This document shows positions 1-7,909 of a DNA stretch of 64,000 nt, piece after piece (the first letter of the stretch is position 1; each line of letters opens with the position of its first letter). The notes under the pieces are model-generated. The model was not told the origin of the DNA. It searched no databases and was given only the letters and a program-made list of their open reading frames with translations. This DNA is from an uncultured Flavobacterium sp. (GTDB lineage Bacteria > Bacteroidota > Bacteroidia > Flavobacteriales > Flavobacteriaceae). The stretch is from contig NZ_CANRNX010000003.1 of the NCBI RefSeq assembly GCF_947632075.1, positions 1 through 64,000 on the forward strand, in the 5' to 3' direction. A program made the translations under genes and the position numbers.

Positions 1-150
1 AAAGTTTGGGAAACTCATTTTGATACCGGCACAAATTTTATTGACGTTTATATTAATTATCTTAGAAAAAAAATAGACAAACCCTTTCAATATAATTTAA
101 TTCACACAAAAAGTGGTCAAGGATTTATCCTGAAACAAGATGAAAATTAA
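1..150 (+). CDS. Response regulator, OmpR family (C-terminal fragment)
   Basis: The open frame enters from the left edge and ends in TAA at 148-150. The roughly 49 residues visible are the end of an OmpR/PhoB winged-helix DNA-binding domain: the stretch with FIDVYINYLRKK, then an IHTKSGQGFIL-like wing, is the usual recognition-helix and wing ending. The stop lies inside the following kinase gene (11-nt overlap), so the two are translationally coupled as a two-component pair. The receiver domain lies outside the window. By position it probably controls the downstream RND metal-efflux operon, perhaps through the phased repeats at 1520-1558. Confidence 0.85.
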   Translation, partial: KVWETHFDTGTNFIDVYINYLRKKIDKPFQYNLIHTKSGQGFILKQDEN

Positions 151-1525
151 AACCAAGTTAGCCCTTTTATTTACTTTAATTACAACAACGCTTTTGTTGT
201 TTTTTGCTTCGATCATTTATTTTTCGGTTAAAAACAATCGAGAAAAAGAATTTTACGCGTTACTTAAACAAGAAGCAATTACAAAAGCAAACTTGTTTTT
301 AGAACTAAAAGTTGATGCACATACACTTCAAAATATTTATCAAAACAACAGACAAACCATTAATGAAGTTGAGGTTGCAATTTACAACACCAATTTAAAG
401 TTGTTATATCACGACAATGTTGAAGTTAATATGATTGAACAATCTCCAACATTTTTAAGACAAATTAAAACCCATGGAGAACTTACGCGCTACAAAAACA
501 AATGGCAAATTATTGGTTTAAACTATAAAATAAATGACAAAACGTATGTAATTACTGCTGCAGCTTATGACGAGTACGGATACAATGTATTAGATAGTTT
601 ATTAAAAACCTGCATCTTCGTTCTGGTGGTTTCTTTATTTTTAATTATTCCTGCTGCGTTTTATTTCACGAAAAAAGCTTTAGATCCAGTTAAAGAAATG
701 ACCCAAAAAGCTCAATTAATTTCCGCTTCAAATTTAGATTTACGTCTTACTACTGAAAAAAATGAAGATGAATTAGCAGAGCTTGCATCTACTTTTAATG
801 AAATGTTGAACCGTTTAGAAAACTCGTTCGAAGCTCAAAAAAACTTTGTTTCTAATATTTCACATGAGTTAAGAACACCTTTAGCTGCTATTATTACCGA
901 ACTTGAACTTACGAACATAAAAAACAAATCGATAGATGAATATAAAATTGCAGTACATAATTCTTTAAACGATGCCCAAAAAATTGTCCGACTAATCAAC
1001 AACCTATTTGATTTAGCTAAAGCAAGTTACGATCCGTCAAAAATACATCGAAAATTAATTCGAGTTGATGAGCTTTTATTAGATGCGGTTCATCAGGTTC
1101 AACAAATAAATAACAATTATAAAATTGATCTTTCGTTTAAGAAGTTTCCTGAAAACGAAGAAGATTTGCATATATATGCAAACGAATATTTATTAAAAGT
1201 TTGTTTTGTAAACTTGATGGAAAATGCATGTAAGTTTTCTGACAATGCATGCTGCGAAGTATTTATAGATTTAGATGAAGCTTTTTTTTATTTCGAATTT
1301 AAAGATAAAGGCATTGGAATTAATTCTGACGATTTACCGTACATTTTTAATTCTTTTTACCGCGGAAACAACCAAAACTTCAACTCTGGACATGGCATTG
1401 GTTTATCATTAACTCAAAAAATAATCGAATTGCATCAAGGAAAAATAAGCGTTACATCTAAAGTAAATATCGGCACTTCATTTTTGATATCTATTGCAAA
1501 AAAATCTAACTTTTATCCTTTCTAA
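140..1525 (+). CDS. Sensor histidine kinase of a metal-type two-component system
   Basis: An inner-membrane HAMP-type histidine kinase of 461 aa. A first membrane helix spans about residues 5-27, an extracytoplasmic sensor about 28-150, and a second helix about 155-178. A HAMP linker follows (about 178-230). The HisKA H-box SHELRTPLA has the phospho-accepting His at 242. The HATPase_c domain shows an N-box (LMENACKFSDN), a G1 box (KDKGIGI) and a G2 box (GHGIGLSLT). It overlaps the response regulator by 11 nt and precedes an RND efflux operon, the arrangement of CzcRS/CusRS systems. The sensed ligand is inferred to be a metal ion from context only. Its stop codon lies within the first copy of the TCTAA array. 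Confidence 0.9.
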   Translation: MKIKTKLALLFTLITTTLLLFFASIIYFSVKNNREKEFYALLKQEAITKANLFLELKVDAHTLQNIYQNNRQTINEVEVAIYNTNLKLLYHDNVEVNMIEQSPTFLRQIKTHGELTRYKNKWQIIGLNYKINDKTYVITAAAYDEYGYNVLDSLLKTCIFVLVVSLFLIIPAAFYFTKKALDPVKEMTQKAQLISASNLDLRLTTEKNEDELAELASTFNEMLNRLENSFEAQKNFVSNISHELRTPLAAIITELELTNIKNKSIDEYKIAVHNSLNDAQKIVRLINNLFDLAKASYDPSKIHRKLIRVDELLLDAVHQVQQINNNYKIDLSFKKFPENEEDLHIYANEYLLKVCFVNLMENACKFSDNACCEVFIDLDEAFFYFEFKDKGIGINSDDLPYIFNSFYRGNNQNFNSGHGIGLSLTQKIIELHQGKISVTSKVNIGTSFLISIAKKSNFYPF

Positions 1526-1558
1526 TAATATTCTAATAATATTCTAAAAGCTCTCTAA
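1520..1558 (+). promoter_or_regulatory. Phased TCTAA direct-repeat array, candidate response-regulator site
   Basis: TCTAA begins at 1521, 1532, 1543 and 1554, exactly 11 bp apart. The first three copies are TTCTAA and the last is CTCTAA. Direct repeats with an 11-bp period are the classical geometry of OmpR/PhoB-family operators. The array ends 23 bp before the -7 box of the efflux operon. The assignment to the adjacent regulator is inferred. Confidence 0.55.
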
Positions 1559-1581
1559 CAGCCTAAGTAAAACAACCACAA

Positions 1582-1589
1582 TAATTTTG
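1582..1589 (+). promoter_or_regulatory. Promoter -7 box of the RND efflux operon
   Basis: TAATTTTG matches the Bacteroidota TAnnTTTG consensus 45 bp before the adaptor start codon. No TTG is seen at the usual -33 spacing; the TCTAA array lies just upstream. That would fit an activator-dependent promoter. Confidence 0.5.
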
Positions 1590-1633
1590 CAGACATAAAA
1601 TCTTAGATCAAATACTATCTAAAAAAAAAGCCT

Positions 1634-2773
1634 ATGTCTGTATTTTACAAAACTTTTTTAAATCTTAAAAAGACAAATGCCTTTGTCTTTCTTTTTGTTG
1701 TGCTTTTAGGTTGCGAACAAAAAAACGAATCCTCTTCTGAAGAAAACTATTTAATTAAAGATCATATCATTTCGTTAACCGAAAAATCCACCATTAAATC
1801 TAGGATTAAAATCGAAAAGGCAAGTCAAGAGGTTGTTCATTTAGATTTAGATGTAAACGGTTATGTAAAAGCTATTCCAAATCAATTTGCTAAAATTGCA
1901 GCACCTTTTGTTGGTAGAATAACTAAATCACATATTAAATTAGGGCAAAAGGTAAAAAAGGGAACTCCTATTTTTTCACTTTCATCATCAGATTTTTTTA
2001 TTGCTCAACAAACTTATTTAACTACGTATCAAGAATTAAAAGTTGCGGAAATCAATTTAAAAAGACAAGAAGATTTACTAAAAAACGCTGTTGGAGTTAA
2101 ACGTGAATTAGAAGCAGCCGAGTTGGACTATAAAGTAAAAAAACTTGCATTAAACCAGGCTGTTGCTACATTAAACATTTATGATGTAAATCCATTAAAT
2201 ATGAAAATTGGCGAAGCTTTAATAGTTACCTCACCTATTGCTGGTACTATTATTCAAAACGATTTAATTATAGGTGATTATGTAAAGGAAGACAGTGAAG
2301 CTTTAGTAACCATTGCCGAATTATCTCAGGTTTGGATTGCTGCGCAAGTTAAAGAGAAAGATTTAGCTGTTTTAAAAAACCTAAACGAGGTTTTACTTTT
2401 TGCAGAAGCTTATTCAAATACACCTTTCATTGGACAGATAGTAAATATTGGTGATGTTGTTAACGAAGACACACGTAGTGTTGAAGTATTAATTGAAGTT
2501 AACAACGCTCAAAACTTATTAAAACCGGGAATGTATGTAAGCGTAAAACTTAAAGATTCTGGAAAAGAAATGCTTGTAATTCCAACAAAAGCCATTTTTC
2601 AAGAAAAAGACGATTCTTTTATTTTTTTACAAATAGGTGAAAACCAATTTAAAAAACAAAAAATTAAAAGTATATCAACCAACGATCCAAACAAAACAGC
2701 CATTCTAGAAGGTTTAAAACAATCAGACCAACTAATTATTGATGGTGGAATTTACTTACTTCAAGCAAAATAA
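1634..2773 (+). CDS. RND efflux periplasmic adaptor lipoprotein (CzcB/CusB family)
   Basis: The membrane-fusion subunit linking the inner-membrane RND pump to the outer-membrane channel. The 379-aa protein has a lipoprotein signal with lipobox LLGC (Cys27), so it is probably anchored by lipid in the periplasm. A barrel-sandwich half (about 75-115; PFVGRITKSHIKLGQKV), an alpha-helical hairpin (about 120-180), the second half-motif (about 195-215; SPIAGTII) and a beta-barrel (LSQVWIAAQVKEKD) follow in the usual order. The stop is only 2 nt before the pump gene. No His-rich metal-binding N-terminus is visible. Metal specificity cannot be read from the sequence. Confidence 0.9.
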   Translation: MSVFYKTFLNLKKTNAFVFLFVVLLGCEQKNESSSEENYLIKDHIISLTEKSTIKSRIKIEKASQEVVHLDLDVNGYVKAIPNQFAKIAAPFVGRITKSHIKLGQKVKKGTPIFSLSSSDFFIAQQTYLTTYQELKVAEINLKRQEDLLKNAVGVKRELEAAELDYKVKKLALNQAVATLNIYDVNPLNMKIGEALIVTSPIAGTIIQNDLIIGDYVKEDSEALVTIAELSQVWIAAQVKEKDLAVLKNLNEVLLFAEAYSNTPFIGQIVNIGDVVNEDTRSVEVLIEVNNAQNLLKPGMYVSVKLKDSGKEMLVIPTKAIFQEKDDSFIFLQIGENQFKKQKIKSISTNDPNKTAILEGLKQSDQLIIDGGIYLLQAK

Positions 2774-2775
2774 AA

Positions 2776-5700
2776 ATGAATAAATTAATTGATACTGCTA
2801 TTGCCAAACGATGGCTAATGCTTTCATTGTTTGCATTAATTGCTTTGTTTGGCTATTATTCTTGGAAACATTTAGCAATTGAAGCTTACCCTGATATTGC
2901 TGATGTAACTTCACAAGTTCTAACGCAAGTTCCGGGTTTAGCAGCCGAAGAAATTGAACAACAAATTACCATTCCAATTGAACGTGCTTTAAATGGTTTA
3001 CCTGGAATGCATGTAATGCGAAGCAAAAGTACTTTTGGTCTTTCGATAATTACACTTGTATTTAAAAACGGTGTAGATGATTATTGGGCAAGAATGCGCA
3101 TTCAAGAACGTTTAACTGAGTTGGAATTACCATTTGGGGCAGTTCCGGGTTTAGATCCTTTAACTTCACCAATTGGGGAGGTTTATCGTTATATAATTGA
3201 AAGTGATTCTCATGATTTACGTGAACTAACTGATTTGCAAAATTTTGTAATCATTCCAAAAATCAAACAAATTTCTGGAGTTGCTGAAGTGACTAATTTT
3301 GGCGGAATTACTACACAATATCAAATTGAACTTGATCCTAAAAAACTCGACACCTATAATTTATCTTTAAACGAGGTTATCAAAACCATAGAAGAAAACA
3401 ACATCAATTCTGGTGGAAGTATTTTACCTAAAGGTGATTTAGGTTATGTAATTCGGGGAATTGGTTTGGTTAAAGATTTAAACGATTTCGGTAAAATTGT
3501 AGTAAAATCAGAAAAAGGAATTCCTATTTTATTAAACGATATCGGAACGCTTAAATATGGAAATGTAGAACGAAAAGGAATTTTATCCTATACCGATCGT
3601 GAACGGGATTATTCTGACAGCATTGAAGGAATTGTTTTACTTTTAAAAGGAGAAGATACCTCAGCCGTTTTAGAAAACATTCATTTGGCAGTAGCCGAAT
3701 TAAATTCAGATTTACTACCGAATGGGGTTAAAATCCATCCTTTTTTAGATCGGACCGAACTGGTAAACACAACCTTAAACACGGTATCACATACATTAAT
3801 AGAAGGCATTGCCTTAGTTGTAGTAGTATTGATTATCTTTTTAAAAAACTGGCGTGGAGCTTTATTGGTTGCTATTACCATTCCATTATCACTTTTAATT
3901 GCATTCATTTTAATGCATTTTACCAATGTACCAGCAAACTTACTTTCGTTAGGTGCTATCGATTTTGGAATCATTGTAGATGGTTCAATTGTAATGCTCG
4001 AATCTATTCTTAAAAAACGAGAAGAAGATGAAAAAGAAGAGCTCAAAGAAAAAACCATAGCAACTATAGCTAAACAAGTTGCCAAGCCCATTTTCTTTGC
4101 AACGCTTATTATCACTACTGCATATTTACCGCTATTTGCGTTTGAACGGGTTGAAAAAAAACTATTTACTCCGATGGCATTTACCGTAAGTTATGCGTTG
4201 TTTGGCGCTCTGTGTGTAGCGCTTTTATTAATACCCGGGCTGGCTTATGCGGTTTATAAAAAACCTAAAAAAATACAGCAAAACAAATGGCTAGAAAAAC
4301 TTACAAACTCTTATTCAAATCGGATCATTCACATAATGAAAAAACCTAAGAGAGTTTTTCTTCCCTTAGCAACTGTTTTATTTTTTGCCATTGGTCTTAC
4401 TTTTTTGGTTGGAAAAGATTTTTTACCAACTTTAGACGAAGGTTCTATTTGGTCGCAGGTTGAACTTCCTCCAGGATTATCAATTGAAAAATCGAAAGAA
4501 ATGGCAGATACATTACGTGCCCGAACTATGAAATATGACGAGGTTACTTACATCATGATTCAAGCTGGTAGAAATGACGATGGAACAGATCCGTGGACAG
4601 CATCGCATTTTGAAGTTTCCATTGGAATTAAACCTTATAAAGATTGGCCTAAGGGAAAAACAAAAAACGATTTAATTCATGAATTAGCCAATGAATATGC
4701 AAGTTTACCAGGCTATACTGTTGGTTTTTCGCAACCAATGATTGATGGGGTTATGGATAAAATTTCGGGTGCACATAGCGAATTAGCTGTTAAAATTTAT
4801 GGTGATGATTTTGCAGAAACGCGTCGTATTGCTGAAAATATAATGAATGAACTAAAAACTGTTAAAGGAGCTGTTGATTTAGCAATTGATCAAGAACCGC
4901 CGCTACCACAATTGCAAATTCATGCTAACCGAGATAAAATTGCTCAATATGGATTAAACGCATCAGATGTTGCCGAACTCATTGAAGTAGGAATTGGCGG
5001 AAAAGCTATTTCACAAATTTTTATCGATGATAAAGTTTACGATATTATTTGTAGATATACAGATGAAAGCCGAAACACAACAGATAAGATAGCAAACTTA
5101 ATGTTAACCAATCAAGATGGAATTAAAATTCCGTTAGCTCAAGTTACCGATATCAAAACAAGTACAGGAGAAAGTACGATAACTCGAGAAATGAATAAAC
5201 GCCATTTAACCGTAAAATTAAATTTACGAAATCGGGATTTAGGTTCTTTCCTAAAAGAAGCTCAAAATAAAATTGAAAAAAACATAACCTATGATCATGC
5301 CAAAAACCACATCAAATGGAGTGGTCAATTCGAAAATCAAAACCGAGCGTACGATAGGTTAATTTTAATTGTTCCCTTAGCAATTGCATTGATGTTTTTA
5401 CTTTTATACGGAGCTTTTGGTAACATAAGACAAGCTTTGCTTTTAATTAGCATTGTGCCATTGGCTGTTTTTGGTGGCATGTTAGCTTTAAACATCAGAG
5501 GTATGACTTTAAATGTTTCTTCTGTTGTTGGGTTTATTGCTTTGTTTGGCGTTTCCATTCAAAATGGAGTTATCATGATTTCTTACATCAATCAGCTAAG
5601 AAAAAAAGGGCAATCACTTTACAGTGCAGTTATAGATGGAGCCAAAGATAGATTTAGACCTGTTTTAATGACAGCCACAGTTGCTGTATTGGGTTTATTA

Positions 5701-5865
5701 CCAGCATCTTTAGCAACTGGTATTGGCTCTGATGTTCAACGTCCGTTGGCAACCGTAATTGTTTATGGATTGATGTTTTCGAGCATCATTACTCTTTTTG
5801 CATTACCCGCTTTATATTATTTGGTAGAAAAAAAATGGGGAAGAGAAGAAGAAGAATCAAATTAA
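2776..5865 (+). CDS. Heavy-metal efflux RND transporter (CzcA/CusA family)
   Basis: A proton-driven trimeric inner-membrane pump of 1029 aa, the normal family length. TM4 carries the heavy-metal-RND signature DFGIIVDGSIVMLE with acidic residues D396, D402 and E409. These have the spacing of CzcA D402, D408 and E415, the proton-relay residues. Two large periplasmic loops and duplicated TM halves are present; the C-terminal half contains GFIALFGVSIQNGVIM. It is second in a three-gene operon with adaptor and channel (spacings 2 and 13 nt). Likely substrates are divalent cations (Zn/Co/Cd/Ni) or Cu/Ag; I cannot tell which. Confidence 0.93.
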   Translation: MNKLIDTAIAKRWLMLSLFALIALFGYYSWKHLAIEAYPDIADVTSQVLTQVPGLAAEEIEQQITIPIERALNGLPGMHVMRSKSTFGLSIITLVFKNGVDDYWARMRIQERLTELELPFGAVPGLDPLTSPIGEVYRYIIESDSHDLRELTDLQNFVIIPKIKQISGVAEVTNFGGITTQYQIELDPKKLDTYNLSLNEVIKTIEENNINSGGSILPKGDLGYVIRGIGLVKDLNDFGKIVVKSEKGIPILLNDIGTLKYGNVERKGILSYTDRERDYSDSIEGIVLLLKGEDTSAVLENIHLAVAELNSDLLPNGVKIHPFLDRTELVNTTLNTVSHTLIEGIALVVVVLIIFLKNWRGALLVAITIPLSLLIAFILMHFTNVPANLLSLGAIDFGIIVDGSIVMLESILKKREEDEKEELKEKTIATIAKQVAKPIFFATLIITTAYLPLFAFERVEKKLFTPMAFTVSYALFGALCVALLLIPGLAYAVYKKPKKIQQNKWLEKLTNSYSNRIIHIMKKPKRVFLPLATVLFFAIGLTFLVGKDFLPTLDEGSIWSQVELPPGLSIEKSKEMADTLRARTMKYDEVTYIMIQAGRNDDGTDPWTASHFEVSIGIKPYKDWPKGKTKNDLIHELANEYASLPGYTVGFSQPMIDGVMDKISGAHSELAVKIYGDDFAETRRIAENIMNELKTVKGAVDLAIDQEPPLPQLQIHANRDKIAQYGLNASDVAELIEVGIGGKAISQIFIDDKVYDIICRYTDESRNTTDKIANLMLTNQDGIKIPLAQVTDIKTSTGESTITREMNKRHLTVKLNLRNRDLGSFLKEAQNKIEKNITYDHAKNHIKWSGQFENQNRAYDRLILIVPLAIALMFLLLYGAFGNIRQALLLISIVPLAVFGGMLALNIRGMTLNVSSVVGFIALFGVSIQNGVIMISYINQLRKKGQSLYSAVIDGAKDRFRPVLMTATVAVLGLLPASLATGIGSDVQRPLATVIVYGLMFSSIITLFALPALYYLVEKKWGREEEESN

Positions 5866-5878
5866 AAAAGAAGAAATT

Positions 5879-7147
5879 ATGAAAAAAATATTTTTTTTAC
5901 TTCAAACCTTTTTACTGTTTTTAAGCTCTAATACATATTCACAAAACATAAAAAATCGCGAACTAGCTTTCACAGATTATTTAAAAAATGTTCAAGATTA
6001 CAATAAAGCTTATGCAGTTGAGAAACTTAATGTTTCTATATCAGAATTAAATATCGCAAGTGCTAAAGCATTTCAAGATCCAGAATTATCTATTGGTTAT
6101 TTTGATAACGGAGAAAAAAAACACCAATTGGGATTTGGATACGAAAGTGAACTTGAATGGAAATTAGAGCTTGGAGACAAAAGAAAAGCTCGAATTAACC
6201 TAGCTAAAAGCGAATATAAATTAACACAATCTATTTTATTAAATTACTTTAAAAACTTAAAAGCAGATGCAACTTTAATTTATTTTGAGGCCTTACAAAA
6301 CGAAAAAATTTTTAAAGTCAAATCAAACTCTTATGAAGCAATGAAAGAGTTGGAAAAATCAGATAGTATTCGATTTGCTTTAGGAGAAATTTCTGAAATC
6401 AATGCTAAACAAAGTAAAATTGAAGCACTTAACTTAAAAAATGATGTTTTGAATGCCGAAATGAATTACCAACACAAGCTAATTCAGCTTGGGCTATTAA
6501 TGGGTGAAACCGACTATAACTTTATTTTAAATGCTAATTTCCCTAGTGTTAACAAAGAGTTTGATCTAAATTTGTTACAAAACCTAGCTTTAGAAAACAG
6601 AACAGATTTGATCGCTGCTTTACAATCTAAAGAAGTATCGCAACGAAATATTGAATTAGCTAAAGCCAACCGAGCTATAGATTTGGGTTTAAAATTTGGC
6701 ATAGAATATAATTCGATAGTTAGAAATGAAATTGCAGAAACTCCAAAATTCACAAAAATTGGAGGTGGTGTAGTTATACCGTTAAAGTTTTCAAATAGAA
6801 GAAATAACGAATTAAAAATCGCACAGCTAGCCTACGATCAATCACAACAATTATATGACTTAGCTCAATTAGAAGTTTTAGCAGACGTAAATCAAGCTTA
6901 TATTTCGTTTATCTCGAATAAAAAACAAGTTCAAACTTTTAATGTAGGATTATTAGAACAAGCAAAAATTGTTTTAGAAGGAAAATTTTACAGCTATAAA
7001 CGTGGTGAAACTTCCTTACTTGATGTTTTAGATTCACAACGAACGTATAATGAAATTCAAGAAAAATATTATGAAACTATTTTTAATTATACAGCTGCAT
7101 TGATTGAATTAGAACGCGCAACCGGAACTCAAAATATGATGTTATAA
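5879..7147 (+). CDS. TolC-family outer-membrane efflux channel (CzcC-like)
   Basis: The outer-membrane factor of the tripartite pump, 422 aa. A Sec signal peptide ends near residue 21 (SNTYSQN). The mature part is two repeats of long amphipathic helices typical of OEP domains (about 30-210 and 225-415). The tail contains YKRGETSLLDVLDSQRTYNE, the usual OEP helix. It closes the operon and is followed at once by a strong hairpin terminator. Confidence 0.9.
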   Translation: MKKIFFLLQTFLLFLSSNTYSQNIKNRELAFTDYLKNVQDYNKAYAVEKLNVSISELNIASAKAFQDPELSIGYFDNGEKKHQLGFGYESELEWKLELGDKRKARINLAKSEYKLTQSILLNYFKNLKADATLIYFEALQNEKIFKVKSNSYEAMKELEKSDSIRFALGEISEINAKQSKIEALNLKNDVLNAEMNYQHKLIQLGLLMGETDYNFILNANFPSVNKEFDLNLLQNLALENRTDLIAALQSKEVSQRNIELAKANRAIDLGLKFGIEYNSIVRNEIAETPKFTKIGGGVVIPLKFSNRRNNELKIAQLAYDQSQQLYDLAQLEVLADVNQAYISFISNKKQVQTFNVGLLEQAKIVLEGKFYSYKRGETSLLDVLDSQRTYNEIQEKYYETIFNYTAALIELERATGTQNMML

Positions 7148-7188
7148 AAATAGATAAGCAGGAAAATAAACTCCTGCTTATCTATTTT
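7147..7188 (+). terminator. Intrinsic terminator of the RND operon
   Basis: A perfect 17-bp inverted repeat (arms 7147-7163 and 7172-7188, stem containing TAGATAAGCAGGA) begins at the stop codon. The 3' arm ends in TTTT. It can also serve recO, which converges from the right. Confidence 0.85.
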
Positions 7189-7195
7189 GGCTTTA

Positions 7196-7909
7196 TCAAC
7201 TAAAAACCTCAATTAACACATTTAATGAATTGGGTTCTTTAAAATTTGCGATATGTTTTTCATAATAAGCAATTAACAATCGAAGTAAAGTCCGACGTTC
7301 GTTTGCGCTAAAGCATTTTTCATTAGCCGTTAAATCAAACTTCATTAATTTGCGAAGTAAAATAGTTTCTTCTTCATTTAAACAATCTGGATTGTATTGA
7401 TTTACAAAAACGCCTTCTCGGGCATTAAAATAAATCGAAAATTCATCAGAGTCGTCAAAATAGAATCCTAAATATTTGGTTAACTCAAGGATAAAATACA
7501 AATGAAAATTGGCAGTTCCTTCGTGGTTATCAAACCACAACAAAGCGGTTTCCATAAAGGAATATAATGGCTTGTTAGGTTCTTCTTCTTTAACGGCATT
7601 CGAAATAAATTCGGCCAAGAAAATAGCCATTACGTTTTTTACGTAATCTATATTTAACGAATGATACGGATGTGCTAAACTAACCGATTTAATGTATTCT
7701 AAACTCGACTTGTTTTTATGATCGGCCTCGATTTCCAACAAAGTCAACGGTTGAAAATACACACGGTTTTGTGCATTCTTAGCTTTAGAAAATGCATTAC
7801 GAATAAAATAAGTTTTGATTCCAGCTTGTTCGGTAAAACACTTTACTATTAAACTTTTTTCTTGGTAACGAATAGCACTAAAAACAATAACTTTAGTTTT
7901 TACCAACAT
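7196..7909 (-). CDS. recO: DNA repair protein RecO
   Basis: A recombination mediator of the RecFOR pathway that helps load RecA on SSB-coated single strands. The 237-aa length is normal. An N-terminal OB-fold (about 1-80; KTKVIVFSAIRYQEKSLIVKCFTE) is followed by a helical domain with the family's LAEFISNAV and FHLYFILELTKYLGF motifs. No CxxC zinc motif is present. Its ATG shares one base with the TAA of the upstream gene on the same strand (TAATG), indicating translational coupling. Confidence 0.93.
   Translation of the reverse strand: MLVKTKVIVFSAIRYQEKSLIVKCFTEQAGIKTYFIRNAFSKAKNAQNRVYFQPLTLLEIEADHKNKSSLEYIKSVSLAHPYHSLNIDYVKNVMAIFLAEFISNAVKEEEPNKPLYSFMETALLWFDNHEGTANFHLYFILELTKYLGFYFDDSDEFSIYFNAREGVFVNQYNPDCLNEEETILLRKLMKFDLTANEKCFSANERRTLLRLLIAYYEKHIANFKEPNSLNVLIEVFS

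Noticed and set aside
3681-4115. Open frame of 144 codons on the minus strand opposite the RND pump
   Set aside because: Ser/Thr/Ile-rich composition expected from the complement of hydrophobic helix codons; no independent signals.
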